Shown piece after piece: positions 12,901 to 25,700 of a stretch of DNA of 64,000 nt (positions are counted from its first letter, which is position 1; each line of letters begins with the position of its first letter). The translations under genes and the position numbers were made by a program. This DNA comes from Stomorhina lunata. Lineage: Eukaryota; Arthropoda; Insecta; Diptera; Rhiniidae. Location: contig OW121741.1 in assembly GCA_933228675.1 (NCBI GenBank), positions 75,258,629-75,322,628 on the forward strand. The letters run 5' to 3'. The notes under the pieces are model-generated. The model searched no databases, was not told where the DNA came from, and was given only the letters and a program-made list of their open reading frames with translations.

Positions 12901-14879
12901 ATAACTTCTGTTATTAGGAATTGAAATCAGAAATTTTAAGAAATTTAGCTAGTATCCTTTAAGGTTGTGTTATCCCTTTTTTACTTTTTTCTTTATAATT
13001 TGTGTTTATAACTAATTAAATATTTATTCTAAATATTCATTTATTAACTCTACAAATATGTAGTTTTCTTTAGACATATTCAAATATTGAAATGGAAGGG
13101 TAACTTAAACAAACCCAACTTTAATTCCCTGAAGGTGTAAAATGATGCATGAAATAGGTTTCATGGCTTTTCCCAAAAAACAAACATTAAAAATCACATT
13201 CATATGAAAAATACAAATCAAATTTGAAATCACAAGTGCGTGGAAAATTGTTCAAATCTACTTCAAGTTCTTGTATTAGTGTGTGTAATATTGTTGATTT
13301 AGTGGACAGGACGGAAAAGGAAACACTTACCAACAAACACACATGTTTACATAACAAATTTATACCCCAGAGATTTAAAGGAAAGTCTTTCGTTTAAGAA
13401 AGGGTTGGAATTATTATTAAATCTAATAAAATATAATTGCATATGAAAATATAAAACTACTTGTAAACTCATAAATCTAAGGACAAGAAGTAAATATGAG
13501 GCATGAAATGGAAAAACCTGAAGGGTTTCTTTTACTGTTTTCATTAATGAGATTTTTCCAAAAAGAAATTGAAATTTGAATATTCATAAATGTATGAAAA
13601 TGGAGAAGAAAAGGATTTACAAATAGGAATAATAATAGAAAAACTAGGTTAAATATGACACAGGCCTAGATAACAAAGACAGACAAATGCTTCGGAAGGA
13701 AATGAAAAAAGCTGAAACAAACACACATAAACTTAGGAAGTGGTGAGTTGTTCAGTTGAATTTATTGGTGGAAATATTTCTATTTCTATTTAATTTTAAT
13801 GATTTTGGGTTATAAAAACCGGTTTTTAATTAAGATTAAATGAGTAAAAAATTTTACACATCTCACACAGACAAACGCATGATGAAATTAAGTCTCGGAA
13901 ATCTAAGTAAGATTAAGGACATGTTTACCGGATTTTCTTTTATTATTAACATAAACAGGCAAAACGACAAACTCATTTACACATACATGAATACATCTAC
14001 ATATCCTTTAACATTTGTACGAGTATATGTATCTAAATCGTTAGACAGTTAGTTAGCATTTAAACAAACATATAAACACATATGGATTTAAATATTTTTT
14101 GTGGAAAAAACAAAGAAAAATTGTTATTTAAATGAGCATTAAACGTTATTGGAAGGAGTGTGTGCCAGGGCAGGGGGTTTTAAGTTCCATATATGTCTAC
14201 ATATACTTATAAATACATGTATATATGTATGAACGTGTATTTTATCTTTTATTATGTGGCTGTGAAAGAAGCTCATTAAATTTTCAAAAGGTGTTAAGAA
14301 CATTAATTTTAAGTTTAAATCTACTTACGAAAATAAAATGTTCATTCATTTACTTATACGACCATTTCAGTTACATACGAGTATGAATAATTACATTGGG
14401 ATTTTTTGAGGAAAATTTCGTTTAATATGGAACAAATATTTGGACTTGTAAAACACTCTACAAAAATACCATTTAATTACATGAAACAATAATTTAAGCC
14501 AAATCCCTACATAACACAGCATACTTTTAGGATAATTTAAATAATATGTAACATATAAAGTTCTCTACATTCTAAATAATTTCTCAAAAGTTCCGTGATA
14601 GTAAAAACGTGTCATTTGAACTAAATATTTTGAAAAACAAATGAATATGTTAAGATATCAAATTTTATTAACTTTTTAGAAAATAAAATTTGTTGAAAAT
14701 CCCTAAGGTATGTTACATAATATTTCTTTGAAAAGGCCCCTGGCTTAAGAAAACAGAGTATTTTCAGTAAAATTGTATGCCCCACATTCAATTTATCTTT
14801 AAGAAAACATTCATATAGAAAATTTCTCTCACCATATTTTAATTTATAGAGAACACGTCTCAAGACACAGCTTTCTGTA
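12901..14879. other. AT-rich spacer between arrays A and B
   Basis: About 2 kb without tandem repeats or a supported gene. An AGCATACTTTTAGGAT motif followed by AATAATATGTAAC begins near 14517, and an inverted GTATGTTACATAATATT stands near 14708, so 14515-14725 may be a MITE-like element of about 210 bp. If both arrays were in one transcript this stretch would be the loop. Confidence 0.55.
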
Positions 14880-17800
14880 TTAAACTCTACTCACCGCCAA
14901 TCTTTCTAAAGAAAACCCTCCTCATGGCAAACTTTTCTATAGAAAACTCTTCTCATCGTCAACTATAAAAAAAATCTTTCTACCAAAAACTTTTCTATAG
15001 AAAACTTGTTCTACCGAAGACTTTTCTATAGAAAACTCATTCTACCGAAGACTTTTCTATAGAAAACTTTTTCTACCGAAGACTTTTCTATAGAAACCTC
15101 TTTTTATCGAAGGCTTTCTATAGAAAACTTTTCTACAAAAAAATAATTCTACCGAAGACTTTTCTACAGAAAAATCTTTCTACCGAAAACTTTTCTACAA
15201 AAAACTCTTTCTACTGAAGAATTTATTATAGGAAATTCTTTCAAGCGAAGACTTTTCTACAGAAAAATCTTTCTACTGAAGACTTTTCTACAAAAATCTT
15301 TCTACCGAAGAGTTTTTTACAGAAAAATCTTTCTACAGAAAACTTTTGTACAGAAAAATCTTTCTACCGAAGACTTTTTTACAGAAGAATCTTTCTACAG
15401 AAAACTCTTTCAACCGAAGACTTTTCTATACAAATCTCTTTCAACCGAATACTTTTCTATAGAAAACTCTTTCAACAGAAGACTTTTCAATAGAAAACTC
15501 TTTCTACCGAAGACTTTTTTATAGAAAACTCTTTGTACCGAAGACTTTTTCTACCTAAGTCACCGTCAACTTTTCTATAGAAAACTCTCCCTCACCGTCA
15601 ACTTTTCTATAGAAAACTCTTCCTCACCGGCAACTTTTCTATTGAAAACTCTTCCTCACCGTCAACTTTTCTATAGAAAACTCTTCCTCACCGTCAACTT
15701 TTCTATAGAAAACTCTTCCTCACCGTCAACTTTTCTATAGAAAACTCTTCCTCACCGTCAACTTTTCTATAGAAAACTCTTCCTAACCGTCAACTTTTCT
15801 ATAGAAAACTCTTCCTCACCGTCAACTTTTCTATAGAAAACTCTTCCTCACCGTCAACTTTTCTATAGAAAACTCTTCCTCACCGTCAACTTTTCTATAG
15901 AAAACTCCTCCTGACCGTCAACTTTTCTATAGAAAACTCTTCCTCACCGTCAACTTTTCTATAGAAAACTCTTCCTCACCGTCAACTTTTCTATAGAAAA
16001 CTCTTCCTCACCGTCAACTTTTCTATAGAAAACTCTTCCTCACCGTCAACTTTTCTATAGAAAACTCTTCCTCACCGTCAACTTTTCTATAGAAAACTCT
16101 TCCTCACCGTCAACTTTTCTATAGAAAACTCTTCCTCACCGTCAACTTTTCTATAGAAAACTCTTCCTCACCGTCAACTTTTCTATAGAAAACTCTTCCT
16201 CACCGTCAACTTTTCTATAGAAAACTCTTCCTCACCGTCAACTTTTCTATAGAAAACTTTTCCTCACCGTCAACTTTTCTATAGAAAACTCTTCCTCACC
16301 GTCAACTTTTCTATAGAAAACTCTTCCTCACCGTCAACTTTTCTATAGAAAACTCTTCCTCACCGTCAAATTTTCTATAGAAACTCTTCCTCACCGTCAA
16401 CTTTTCTATAGAAAACTCTTCCCACCATCAACTTTTCTATAGAAAACTCTTCCCACCATCAACTTTTCTATAGAAAACTCTTCCCACCATCAACTTTTCT
16501 ATAGAAAACTCTTCCCACCATCAACTTTTTTATAGAAAACTCTTCCCACCATCAACTTTTCTATAGAAAACTCTTCCCACCATCAACTTTTCTATAGAAA
16601 ATTCTTCCCACCATCAACTTTTCTATAGAAAACTCTTCCCATGATCAACTTTTCTATAGAAAACTCTTCCCACCATCAACTTTTCTATAGAAAACACTTC
16701 CCACCATCAACTTTTCTATAGAAAACTCTTCCTCACCGTCAACTTTTCTATAGAAAACTCTTCCCACCATCAACTTTTCTATAGAAAACTCTTCCCACCA
16801 TCAACTTTTCTATAGAAAACTCTTCCCACCATCAACTTTTCTATAGAAAACTCTTCCCACCATCAACTTTTCTATAGAAAACTCTTCCCACCATCAACTT
16901 TTCTATAGAAAACTCTTCCCACCATCAACTTTTCTATAGAAAACTCTTCCCACCATCAACTTTTCTATAGAAAACTCTTCCCACCATCAACTTTTCTATA
17001 GAAAACTCTTCCCACCATCAACTTTTCTATAGAAAACTCTTCCCACCATCAACTTTTCTATAGAAAACTATTCCCACCATCAACTTTTCTATAGAAAACT
17101 CTTCCCACCATCAACTTTTCTATAGAAAATTCTTCCTCACCGTCAACTTTTCTATAGAAAACTCATCCTCACCGTCAACTTTTCTATAGAAAACTCTTCC
17201 TCACCGTCAACTTTTCTATAGAAAACTCTTCCCACCATCAACTTTTCTATAGAAAACTCTTCCCACCATCAACTTTTCTATAGAAAACTCTTCCCACCAT
17301 CAACTCGTCTATAGAAAACTCTTCCCACCATCAACTTTTCTATAGAAAACTCTTCCCACCATCAACTTTTCTATAGAAAATTCTTCCTCACCGTCAACTT
17401 TTCTATAGAAAACTCTTCCTCACCGTCAACTTTTCGATAGTAAACTCTTCTTCACCGTCAACTTTTCTATAGAAAACTCTTCTTCACCGTCAACTTTTCT
17501 ATAGAAAACTCTTCCTCACCGTCAACTTTTCTATAGAAAACTCTTCCTCACCGTCAACTTTTCTATAGAAAACTCTTCCCACCATCAACTTTTTTATAGA
17601 AAACTCTTCCCACCATCAACTTTTCTATAGAAAACTCTTCCCACCATCAACTTTTCTATAGAAAACTCTTCCCACCATCAACTTTTCTATAGAAAACTCT
17701 TCCCACCATCAACTTTTCTATAGAAAACTCTTCCCACCATCAACTTTTCTATAGAAAACTCTTCCCACCATCAACTTTTCTATAGAAAACTCCTCCCACC

Positions 17801-18600
17801 ATCAACTTTTCTATAGAAAACTCCTCCCACCATCAACTCTTCTATAGAAAACTCTTCCCACCATCAACTTTTCTATAGAAAACTCCTCCCACCATCAACT
17901 TTTCTATAGAAAACTCTTCCCACCATCAACTTTTCTATAGAAAACTCTTCCCACCATCAACTTTTCTATAGAAAACTCTTCCCACCATCAACTTTTCTAT
18001 AGAAAACTCTTCCCACCATCAACTTTTCTATAGAAAACTCTTCCCACCATCAACTTTTCTATAGAAAACTCTTCCCACCATCAACTTTTCTATAGAAAAC
18101 TCTTCCCACCATCAACTTTTCTATAGAAAACTCTTCCCACCATCAACTTTTCTATAGAAAACTCTTCCCACCATCAACTTTTCTATAGAAAACTCTTCCC
18201 ACCATCAACTTTTCTATAGAAAACTCTTCCCACCATCAACTTTTCTATAGAAAACTCTTCCCACCATCAACTTTTCTATAGAAAACTCTTCCCACCATCA
18301 ACTTTTCTATAGAAAACTCTTCCCATGATCATGTTTTCTATAGAAAACTTTTCCCACCATCAACTTTTCTATAGAAAATTCTTCCCATGATCATGTTTTC
18401 TATAGAAAACTTTTCCCACCATCAACTTTTCTATAGAAAATTCTTCCCACCATCAACTTTTCTGTAGAAAACTCTTCCCACCATCAACTTTTCTATAGAA
18501 AACTCTTCCCACAATCAATTTTCTATAGAAAACTCTTCCCATCATCAACTTTTTATAGAAAACTCTTCCCACCATCAATTTTTTTATAGAAAACTAGTAT
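14880..18600 (-). repeat. Satellite array B, inverse of array A, two subfamilies
   Basis: About 118 units. On the plus strand the unit is CTTTTCTATAGAAAACTCTT followed either by CCCACCATCAA (31 bp, exact reverse complement of array A) or by CCTCACCGTCAA (32 bp, specific to this array). From 14880 to about 15555 the units are degenerate, with forms such as CTACCGAAGA. The two good subfamilies alternate in blocks: CTCACCGTC at about 15555-16420, 17125-17225 and 17385-17575, and CCCACCATC in the main remainder. A single CTCACCGTC unit lies at about 16730. Confidence 0.96.
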
Positions 18601-19711
18601 CTCTTTACAAGAATTTCCTCCGAACGATAACATTTTGTATAGGAAATTCTGCCTGCTTAAAACTTTTGAAAAGATTTTCACTGCATATTTATTCTGATGA
18701 TCCTAAAGATATGCTATACTATGTATGGTAGGGTGTAGAAGTACTTTCACTATTTACGATTTATAACTAACACAGGCAAACGTTTAAAGTGTATTCCATC
18801 TCGTTTTTACTTCTCTATATTAATGTATTCTCCGAATTTAAGACGGAAATTAGATTTTTCCTTAAAGTACAAAACAAAAAATTTGTTTTCAAATAGAATA
18901 TTATTACAATGTAGATATAGTTGTTGAATTTTCCTAACATTTATTTTCAATTCTGGATGAACTTTATTATTAATTTGAATTTAAATGAGTTTTTCTGGCT
19001 TTACTTTTCGTTGAAAAAAATCCCTTTGATATTGAAATTTTGTTGCAACTTGTTGAAGCTGCAAATATGATTTTTGTATGATATAAAATATTTGTAATTT
19101 GTGTAATTTTTAGTATATCCAGCAAATGTGAATATTAAGTTTATGTAACGATTTTTATATATAACATTTTTATCTAAACATCAATTGAAAGGGTTTAATG
19201 AAATTTTCCAGCAACATCAAACAAACAAAAAAAAGTGGCCTTTTTAATATTTTTCGAACAACCTCATGATGTTGGGCAGCTTCGGGTTAAGGGCTTCCAA
19301 CCAAATCTAACCACCAAATAAAGATAAAATAAATTACACAACTTTTTGGCAACATCAATTGATGAATTGTGTGTGGCCACATTTGCATATAAATTGGTTT
19401 TCAATTTTTACAAATTACTCAAAAAAGCCAGAATTTCATTTTTATTTTTTCAATGTAAATTAACGCTTACGATATTAGAAATAGCAATGAGTGTTCGAAA
19501 AAAATTCATATTTAATTTGTTTGATAATTTACAAAATAATTTATACAATATGAATTTTTAATTTGTGTTCGGAAATGATAGAAAAAGCATATGTAAAGCA
19601 TATTTTAGGGCTAAATGATAAATAATGCAATTAAAAGCATAGTTTTAGGGTAATGTGATTTTAATTATTTTTCTCTAAAACTTATGAAGGGATATTCTAA
19701 ATAAAGTTGCA
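18601..19711. other. AT-rich spacer between arrays B and C
   Basis: No supported gene or tandem repeat. The 71-residue frame at 19346-19561 has no recognisable domain, and its composition is that of the surrounding DNA. Confidence 0.55.
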
Positions 19712-22700
19712 TTAAATATTTCTATAGAAAAATATTTCTATTGAAAATGTTTCTATAGAAAAATATTTCTACTGAAAATTTTTCTATAAAAAAATTTCTA
19801 TTGAAAATTTTTCTATAGAAAAAAATTTCTATTGAAAATTTTTCTATAGAAAAAAGTTTCTATTGAAAATTTTTCTATAAAAAAATATTTCTATTGAAAA
19901 TTTTTCTATAGAAAAATATTTCTATTAAAATTTTTTCTATAGAAAAATGTTTCTATTGAAAATTATTTCTTTCGAAAATTTTTCTATAGAAAAATGTTTC
20001 TATTGAAAATTTTTCTATAGAAAAATGTTTCTATCGAAAATTTTTCTATAGAAAAATATTTCTATCGAAAATTTTTCTATAGAAAAATATTTCTATCGAA
20101 AATTTTTCTATAGAAAAATATTTCTATCGAAAATTTTTCTATAGAAAAATATTTCTATCGAAAATTTTTCTATAGAAAAATATTTCTATCGAAAATTTTT
20201 CTATAGAAAAATATTTCTATCGAAAATTTTTCTATAGAAAAATATTTCTATCGAAAATTTTTCTATAGAAAAATATTTCTATCGAAAATTTTTCTATAGA
20301 AAAATATTTCTATCGAAAATTTTTCTATAGAAAAATATTTCTATCGAAAATTTTTCTATAGAAAAATATTTCTATCGAAAATTTTTCTATAGAAAAATAT
20401 TTCTATCGAAAATTTTTCTATAGAAAAATATTTCTATCGAAAATTTTTCTATAGAAAAATATTTCTATCGAAAATTTTTCTATAGAAAAATATTTCTATC
20501 GAAAATTTTTCTATAGAAAAATATTTCTATCGAAAATTTTTCTATAGAAAAATATTTCTATCGAAAATTTTTCTATAGAAAAATATTTCTATCGAAAATT
20601 TTTCTATAGAAAAATATTTCTATCGAAAATTTTTCTATAGAAAAATATTTCTATCGAAAATTTTTCTATAGAAAAATATTTCTATCGAAAATTTTTCTAT
20701 AGAAAAATATTTCTATCGAAAATTTTTCTATAGAAAAATATTTCTATCGAAAATTTTTCTGTAGAAAAATATTTCTATCGAAAATTTTTCTATAGAAAAA
20801 TATTTCTATCGAAAATTTTTCTATAGAAAAATATTTCTATCGAAAATTTTTCTATAGAAAAATATTTCTATCGAAAATTTTTCTATAGAAAAATATTTCT
20901 ATCGAAAATTTTTCTATAGAAAAATATTTCTATCGAAAATTTTTCTATAGAAAAATATTTCTATCGAAAATTTTTCTATAGAAAAATATTTCTATCGAAA
21001 ATTTTTCTATAGAAAAATATTTCTATCGAAAATTTTTCTATAGAAAAATATTTCTATCGAAAATTTTTCTATAGAAAAATATTTCTATCGAAAATTTTTC
21101 TATAGAAAAATATTTCTATCGAAAATTTTTCTATAGAAAAATATTTCTATCGAAAATTTTTCTATAGAAAAATATTTCTATCGAAAATTTTTCTATAGAA
21201 AAATATTTCTATCGAAAATTTTTCTATAGAAAAATATTTCTATCGAAAATTTTTCTATAGAAAAATATTTCTATCGAAAATTTTTCTATAGAAAAATATT
21301 TCTATCGAAAATTTTTCTATAGAAAAATATTTCTATCGAAAATTTTTCTATAGAAAAATATTTCTATCGAAAATTTTTCTATAGAAAAATATTTCTATCG
21401 AAAATTTTTCTATAGAAAAATATTTCTATCGAAAAATATTTCTATCGAAAATTTTTCTATAGAAAAATATTTCTATCGAAAATTTTTCTATAGAAAAATA
21501 TTTCTATCGAAAATTTTTCTATAGAAAAATATTTCTATCGAAAATTTTTCTATAGAAAAATATTTCTATCGAAAATTTTTCTATAGAAAAATATTTCTAT
21601 CGAAAATTTTTCTATAGAAAAATATTTCTATCGAAAATTTTTCTATAGAAAAATATTTCTATCGAAAATTTTTCTATAGAAAAATATTTCTATCGAAAAT
21701 TTTTCTATAGAAAAATATTTCTATCGAAAATTTTTCTATAGAAAAATATTTCTATCGAAAATTTTTCTATAGAAAAATATTTCTATCGAAAATTTTTCTA
21801 TAGAAAAATATTTCTATCGAAAATTTTTCTATAGAAAAATATTTCTATCGAAAATTTTTCTATAGAAAAATATTTCTATCGAAAATTTTTCTATAGAAAA
21901 ATATTTCTATCGAAAATTTTTCTATAGAAAAATATTTCTATCGAAAATTTTTCTATAGAAAAATATTTCTATCGAAAATTTTTCTATAGAAAAATATTTC
22001 TATCGAAAATTTTTCTATAGAAAAATATTTCTATCGAAAATTTTTCTATAGAAAAATATATCTATCGAAAATTTTTCTATAGAAAAATATTTCTATCGAA
22101 AATTTTTCTATAGAAAAATATTTCTATCGAAAATTTTTCTATAGAAAAATATTTCTATCGAAAATTTTTCTATAGAAAAATATTTCTATCGAAAATTTTT
22201 CTATAGAAAAATATTTCTATCGAAAATTTTTCTATAGAAAAATATTTCTATCGAAAATTTTTCTATAGAAAAATATTTCTATCGAAAATTTTTCTATAGA
22301 AAAATATTTCTATCGAAAATTTTTCTATAGAAAAATATTTCTATCGAAAATTTTTCTATAGAAAAATATTTCTATCGAAAATTTTTCTATAGAAAAATAT
22401 TTCTATCGAAAATTTTTCTATAGAAAAATATTTCTATCGAAAATTTTCTATAGAAAAATATTTCTATCGAAAATTTTTCTATAGAAAAATATTTCTATCG
22501 AAAATTTTTCTATAGAAAAATATTTCAATCGAAAATTTTTCTATAGAAAAATATTTCTATCGAAAATTTTTCTATAGAAAAATATTTCTATCAAAAATTT
22601 TTCTATAGAAAAATATTTCTATCGAAAATTTTTCTATAGAAAAATATTTCTATCGAAAATTTTTCTATAGAAAAATATTTCTATCGAAAATTTTTCTATA

Positions 22701-25700
22701 GAAAAATATTTCTATCGAAAATTTTTCTATAGAAAAATATTTCTATCGAAAATTTTTCTATAGAAAAATATTTCTATCGAAAATTTTTCTATAGAAAAAT
22801 ATTTCTATCGAAAATTTTTCTATAGAAAAATATTTCTATCGAAAATTTTTCTATAGAAAAATATTTCTATCGAAAATTTTTCTATAGAAAAATATTTCTA
22901 TCGAAAATTTTTCTATAGAAAAATATTTCTATCGAAAATTTTTCTATAGAAAAATATTTCTATCGAAAATTTTTCTATAGAAAAATATTTCTATCGAAAA
23001 TTTTTCTATAGAAAAATATTTCTATCGAAAATTTTTCTATAGAAAAATATTTCTATCGAAAATTTTTCTATAGAAAAATATTTCTATCGAAAATTTTTCT
23101 ATAGAAAAATATTTCTATCGAAAATTTTTCTATAGAAAAATATTTCTATCGAAAATTTTTCTATAGAAAAATATTTCTATCGAAAATTTTTCTATAGAAA
23201 AATATTTCTATCGAAAATTTTTCTATAGAAAAATATTTCTATCGAAAATTTTTCTATAGAAAAATATTTCTATCGAAAATTTTTCTATAGAAAAATATTT
23301 CTATCGAAAATTTTTCTATAGAAAAATATTTCTATCGAAAATTTTTCTATAGAAAAATATTTCTATCGAAAATTTTTCTATAGAAAAATATTTCTATCGA
23401 AAATTTTTCTATAGAAAAATATTTCTATCGAAAATTTTTCTATAGAAAAATATTTCTATCGAAAATTTTTCTATAGAAAAATATTTCTATCGAAAATTTT
23501 TCTATAGAAAAATATTTCTATCGAAAATTTTTCTATAGAAAAATATTTCTATCGAAAATTTTTCTATAGAAAAATATTTCTATCGAAAATTTTTCTATAG
23601 AAAAATATTTCTATCGAAAATTTTTCTATAGAAAAATATTTCTATCGAAAATTTTTCTATAGAAAAATATTTCTATCGAAAATTTTTCTATAGAAAAATA
23701 TTTCTATCGAAAATTTTTCTATACAAAAATTTTTCTATCGAAAATTTTTCTATAGAAAAATATTTCTATCGAAAATTTTTCTATAGAAAAATATTTCTAT
23801 CGAAAATTTTTCTATAGAAAAATATTTCTATCGAAAATTTTTCTATAGAAAAATATTTCTATCGAAAATTTTTCTATAGAAAAATATTTCTGTCGAAAAT
23901 TTTTCTATAGAAAAATATTTCTGTCGAAAATTTTTCTATAGAAAAATATTTCTATCGAAAATTTTTCTATAGAAAAATATTTCTATCGAAAATTTTTCTA
24001 TAGAAAAATATTTCTATCGAAAATTTTTCTATAGAAAAATATTTCTATCGAAAATTTTTCTATAGAAAAATATTTCTATCGAAAATTTTTCTATAGAAAA
24101 ATATTTCTATCGAAAATTTTTCTATAGAAAAATATTTCTATCGAAAATTTTTCTATAGAAAAATATTTCTATCGAAAATTTTTCTATAGAAAAATATTTC
24201 TATCGAAAATTTTTCTATAGAAAAATATTTCTATCGAAAATTTTTCTATAGAAAAATATTTCTATCGAAAATTTTTCTATAGAAAAATATTTCTATCGAA
24301 AATTTTTCTATAGAAAAATATTTCTATCGAAAATTTTTCTATAGAAAACTATTTCTATCGAAAATTTTTCTATAGAAAAATATTTCTATCGAAAATTTTT
24401 CTATAGAAAAATATTTCTATCGAAAATTTTTCTATAGAAAAATATTTCTATCGAAAATTTTTCTATAGAAAAATATTTCTATCGAAAATTTTTCTATAGA
24501 AAAATATTTCTATCGAAAATTTTTCTATAGAAAAATATTTCTATCGAAAATTTTTCTATAGAAAAATATTTCTATCGAAAATTTTTCTATAGAAAAATAT
24601 TTCTATCGAAAAATATTTCTATCGAAAATTTTTCTATAGAAAAATATTTCTATCGAAAATTTTTCTATAGAAAAATATTTCTATCGAAAATTTTTCTATA
24701 GAAAAATATTTCTATCAAAAATTTTTCTATAGAAAAATATTTCTATCGAAAATTTTTCTATAGAAAAATATTTCTATCGAAAATTTTTCTATAGAAAAAT
24801 ATTTCTATCGAAAATTTTTCTATAGAAAAATATTTCTATCGAAAATTTTTCTATAGAAAAATATTTCTATCGAAAATTTTTTTATAGAAAAATATTTCTA
24901 TCGAAAATTTTTCTATAGAAAAATATTTCTATCGAAAATTTTTCTATAGAAAAATATTTCTATCGAAAATTTTTCTATAGAAAAATATTTCTATCGAAAA
25001 TTTTTCTATAGAAAAATATTTCTATCGAAAATTTTTCTATAGAAAAATATTTCTATCGAAAATTTTTCTATCGAAAATTTTTCTATAGAAAAATATTTCT
25101 ATCGAAAATTTTTCTATAGAAAAATATTTCTATCGAAAATTTTTCTATAGAAAAATATTTCTATCGAAAATTTTTCTATAGAAAAATATTTCTATCGGAA
25201 ATTTTTCTATAGAAAAATGTTTCTATCGAAAATTTTTCTATAGAAAAATGTTTCTATCGAAAATTTTTCTATAAAAAAATGTTTCTATCGAAAATTTTTC
25301 TATAGAAAAATATTTCTATCGAAAATTTTTCTATAGAAAAATATTTCTATCGAAAATTTTTCTATAGAAAAATATTTCTATCGAAAATTTTTCTATAGAA
25401 AAATATTTCTATCGAAAATTTTTCTATAGAAAAATATTTCTATCGAAAATTTTTCTATAGAAAAATATTTCAATCGAAAATTTTTCTATAGAAAAATATT
25501 TCTATCGAAAATTTTTCTATAGAAAAATATTTCTATCGAAAATTTTTCTATAGAAAAATATTTCTATCGAAAATTTTTCTATAGAAAAATATTTCTATCG
25601 AAAATTTTTCTATAGAAAAATATTTCTATCGAAAATTTTTCTATAGAAAAATATTTCTATCGAAAATTTTTCTATAGAAAAATATTTCTATCGAAAATTT

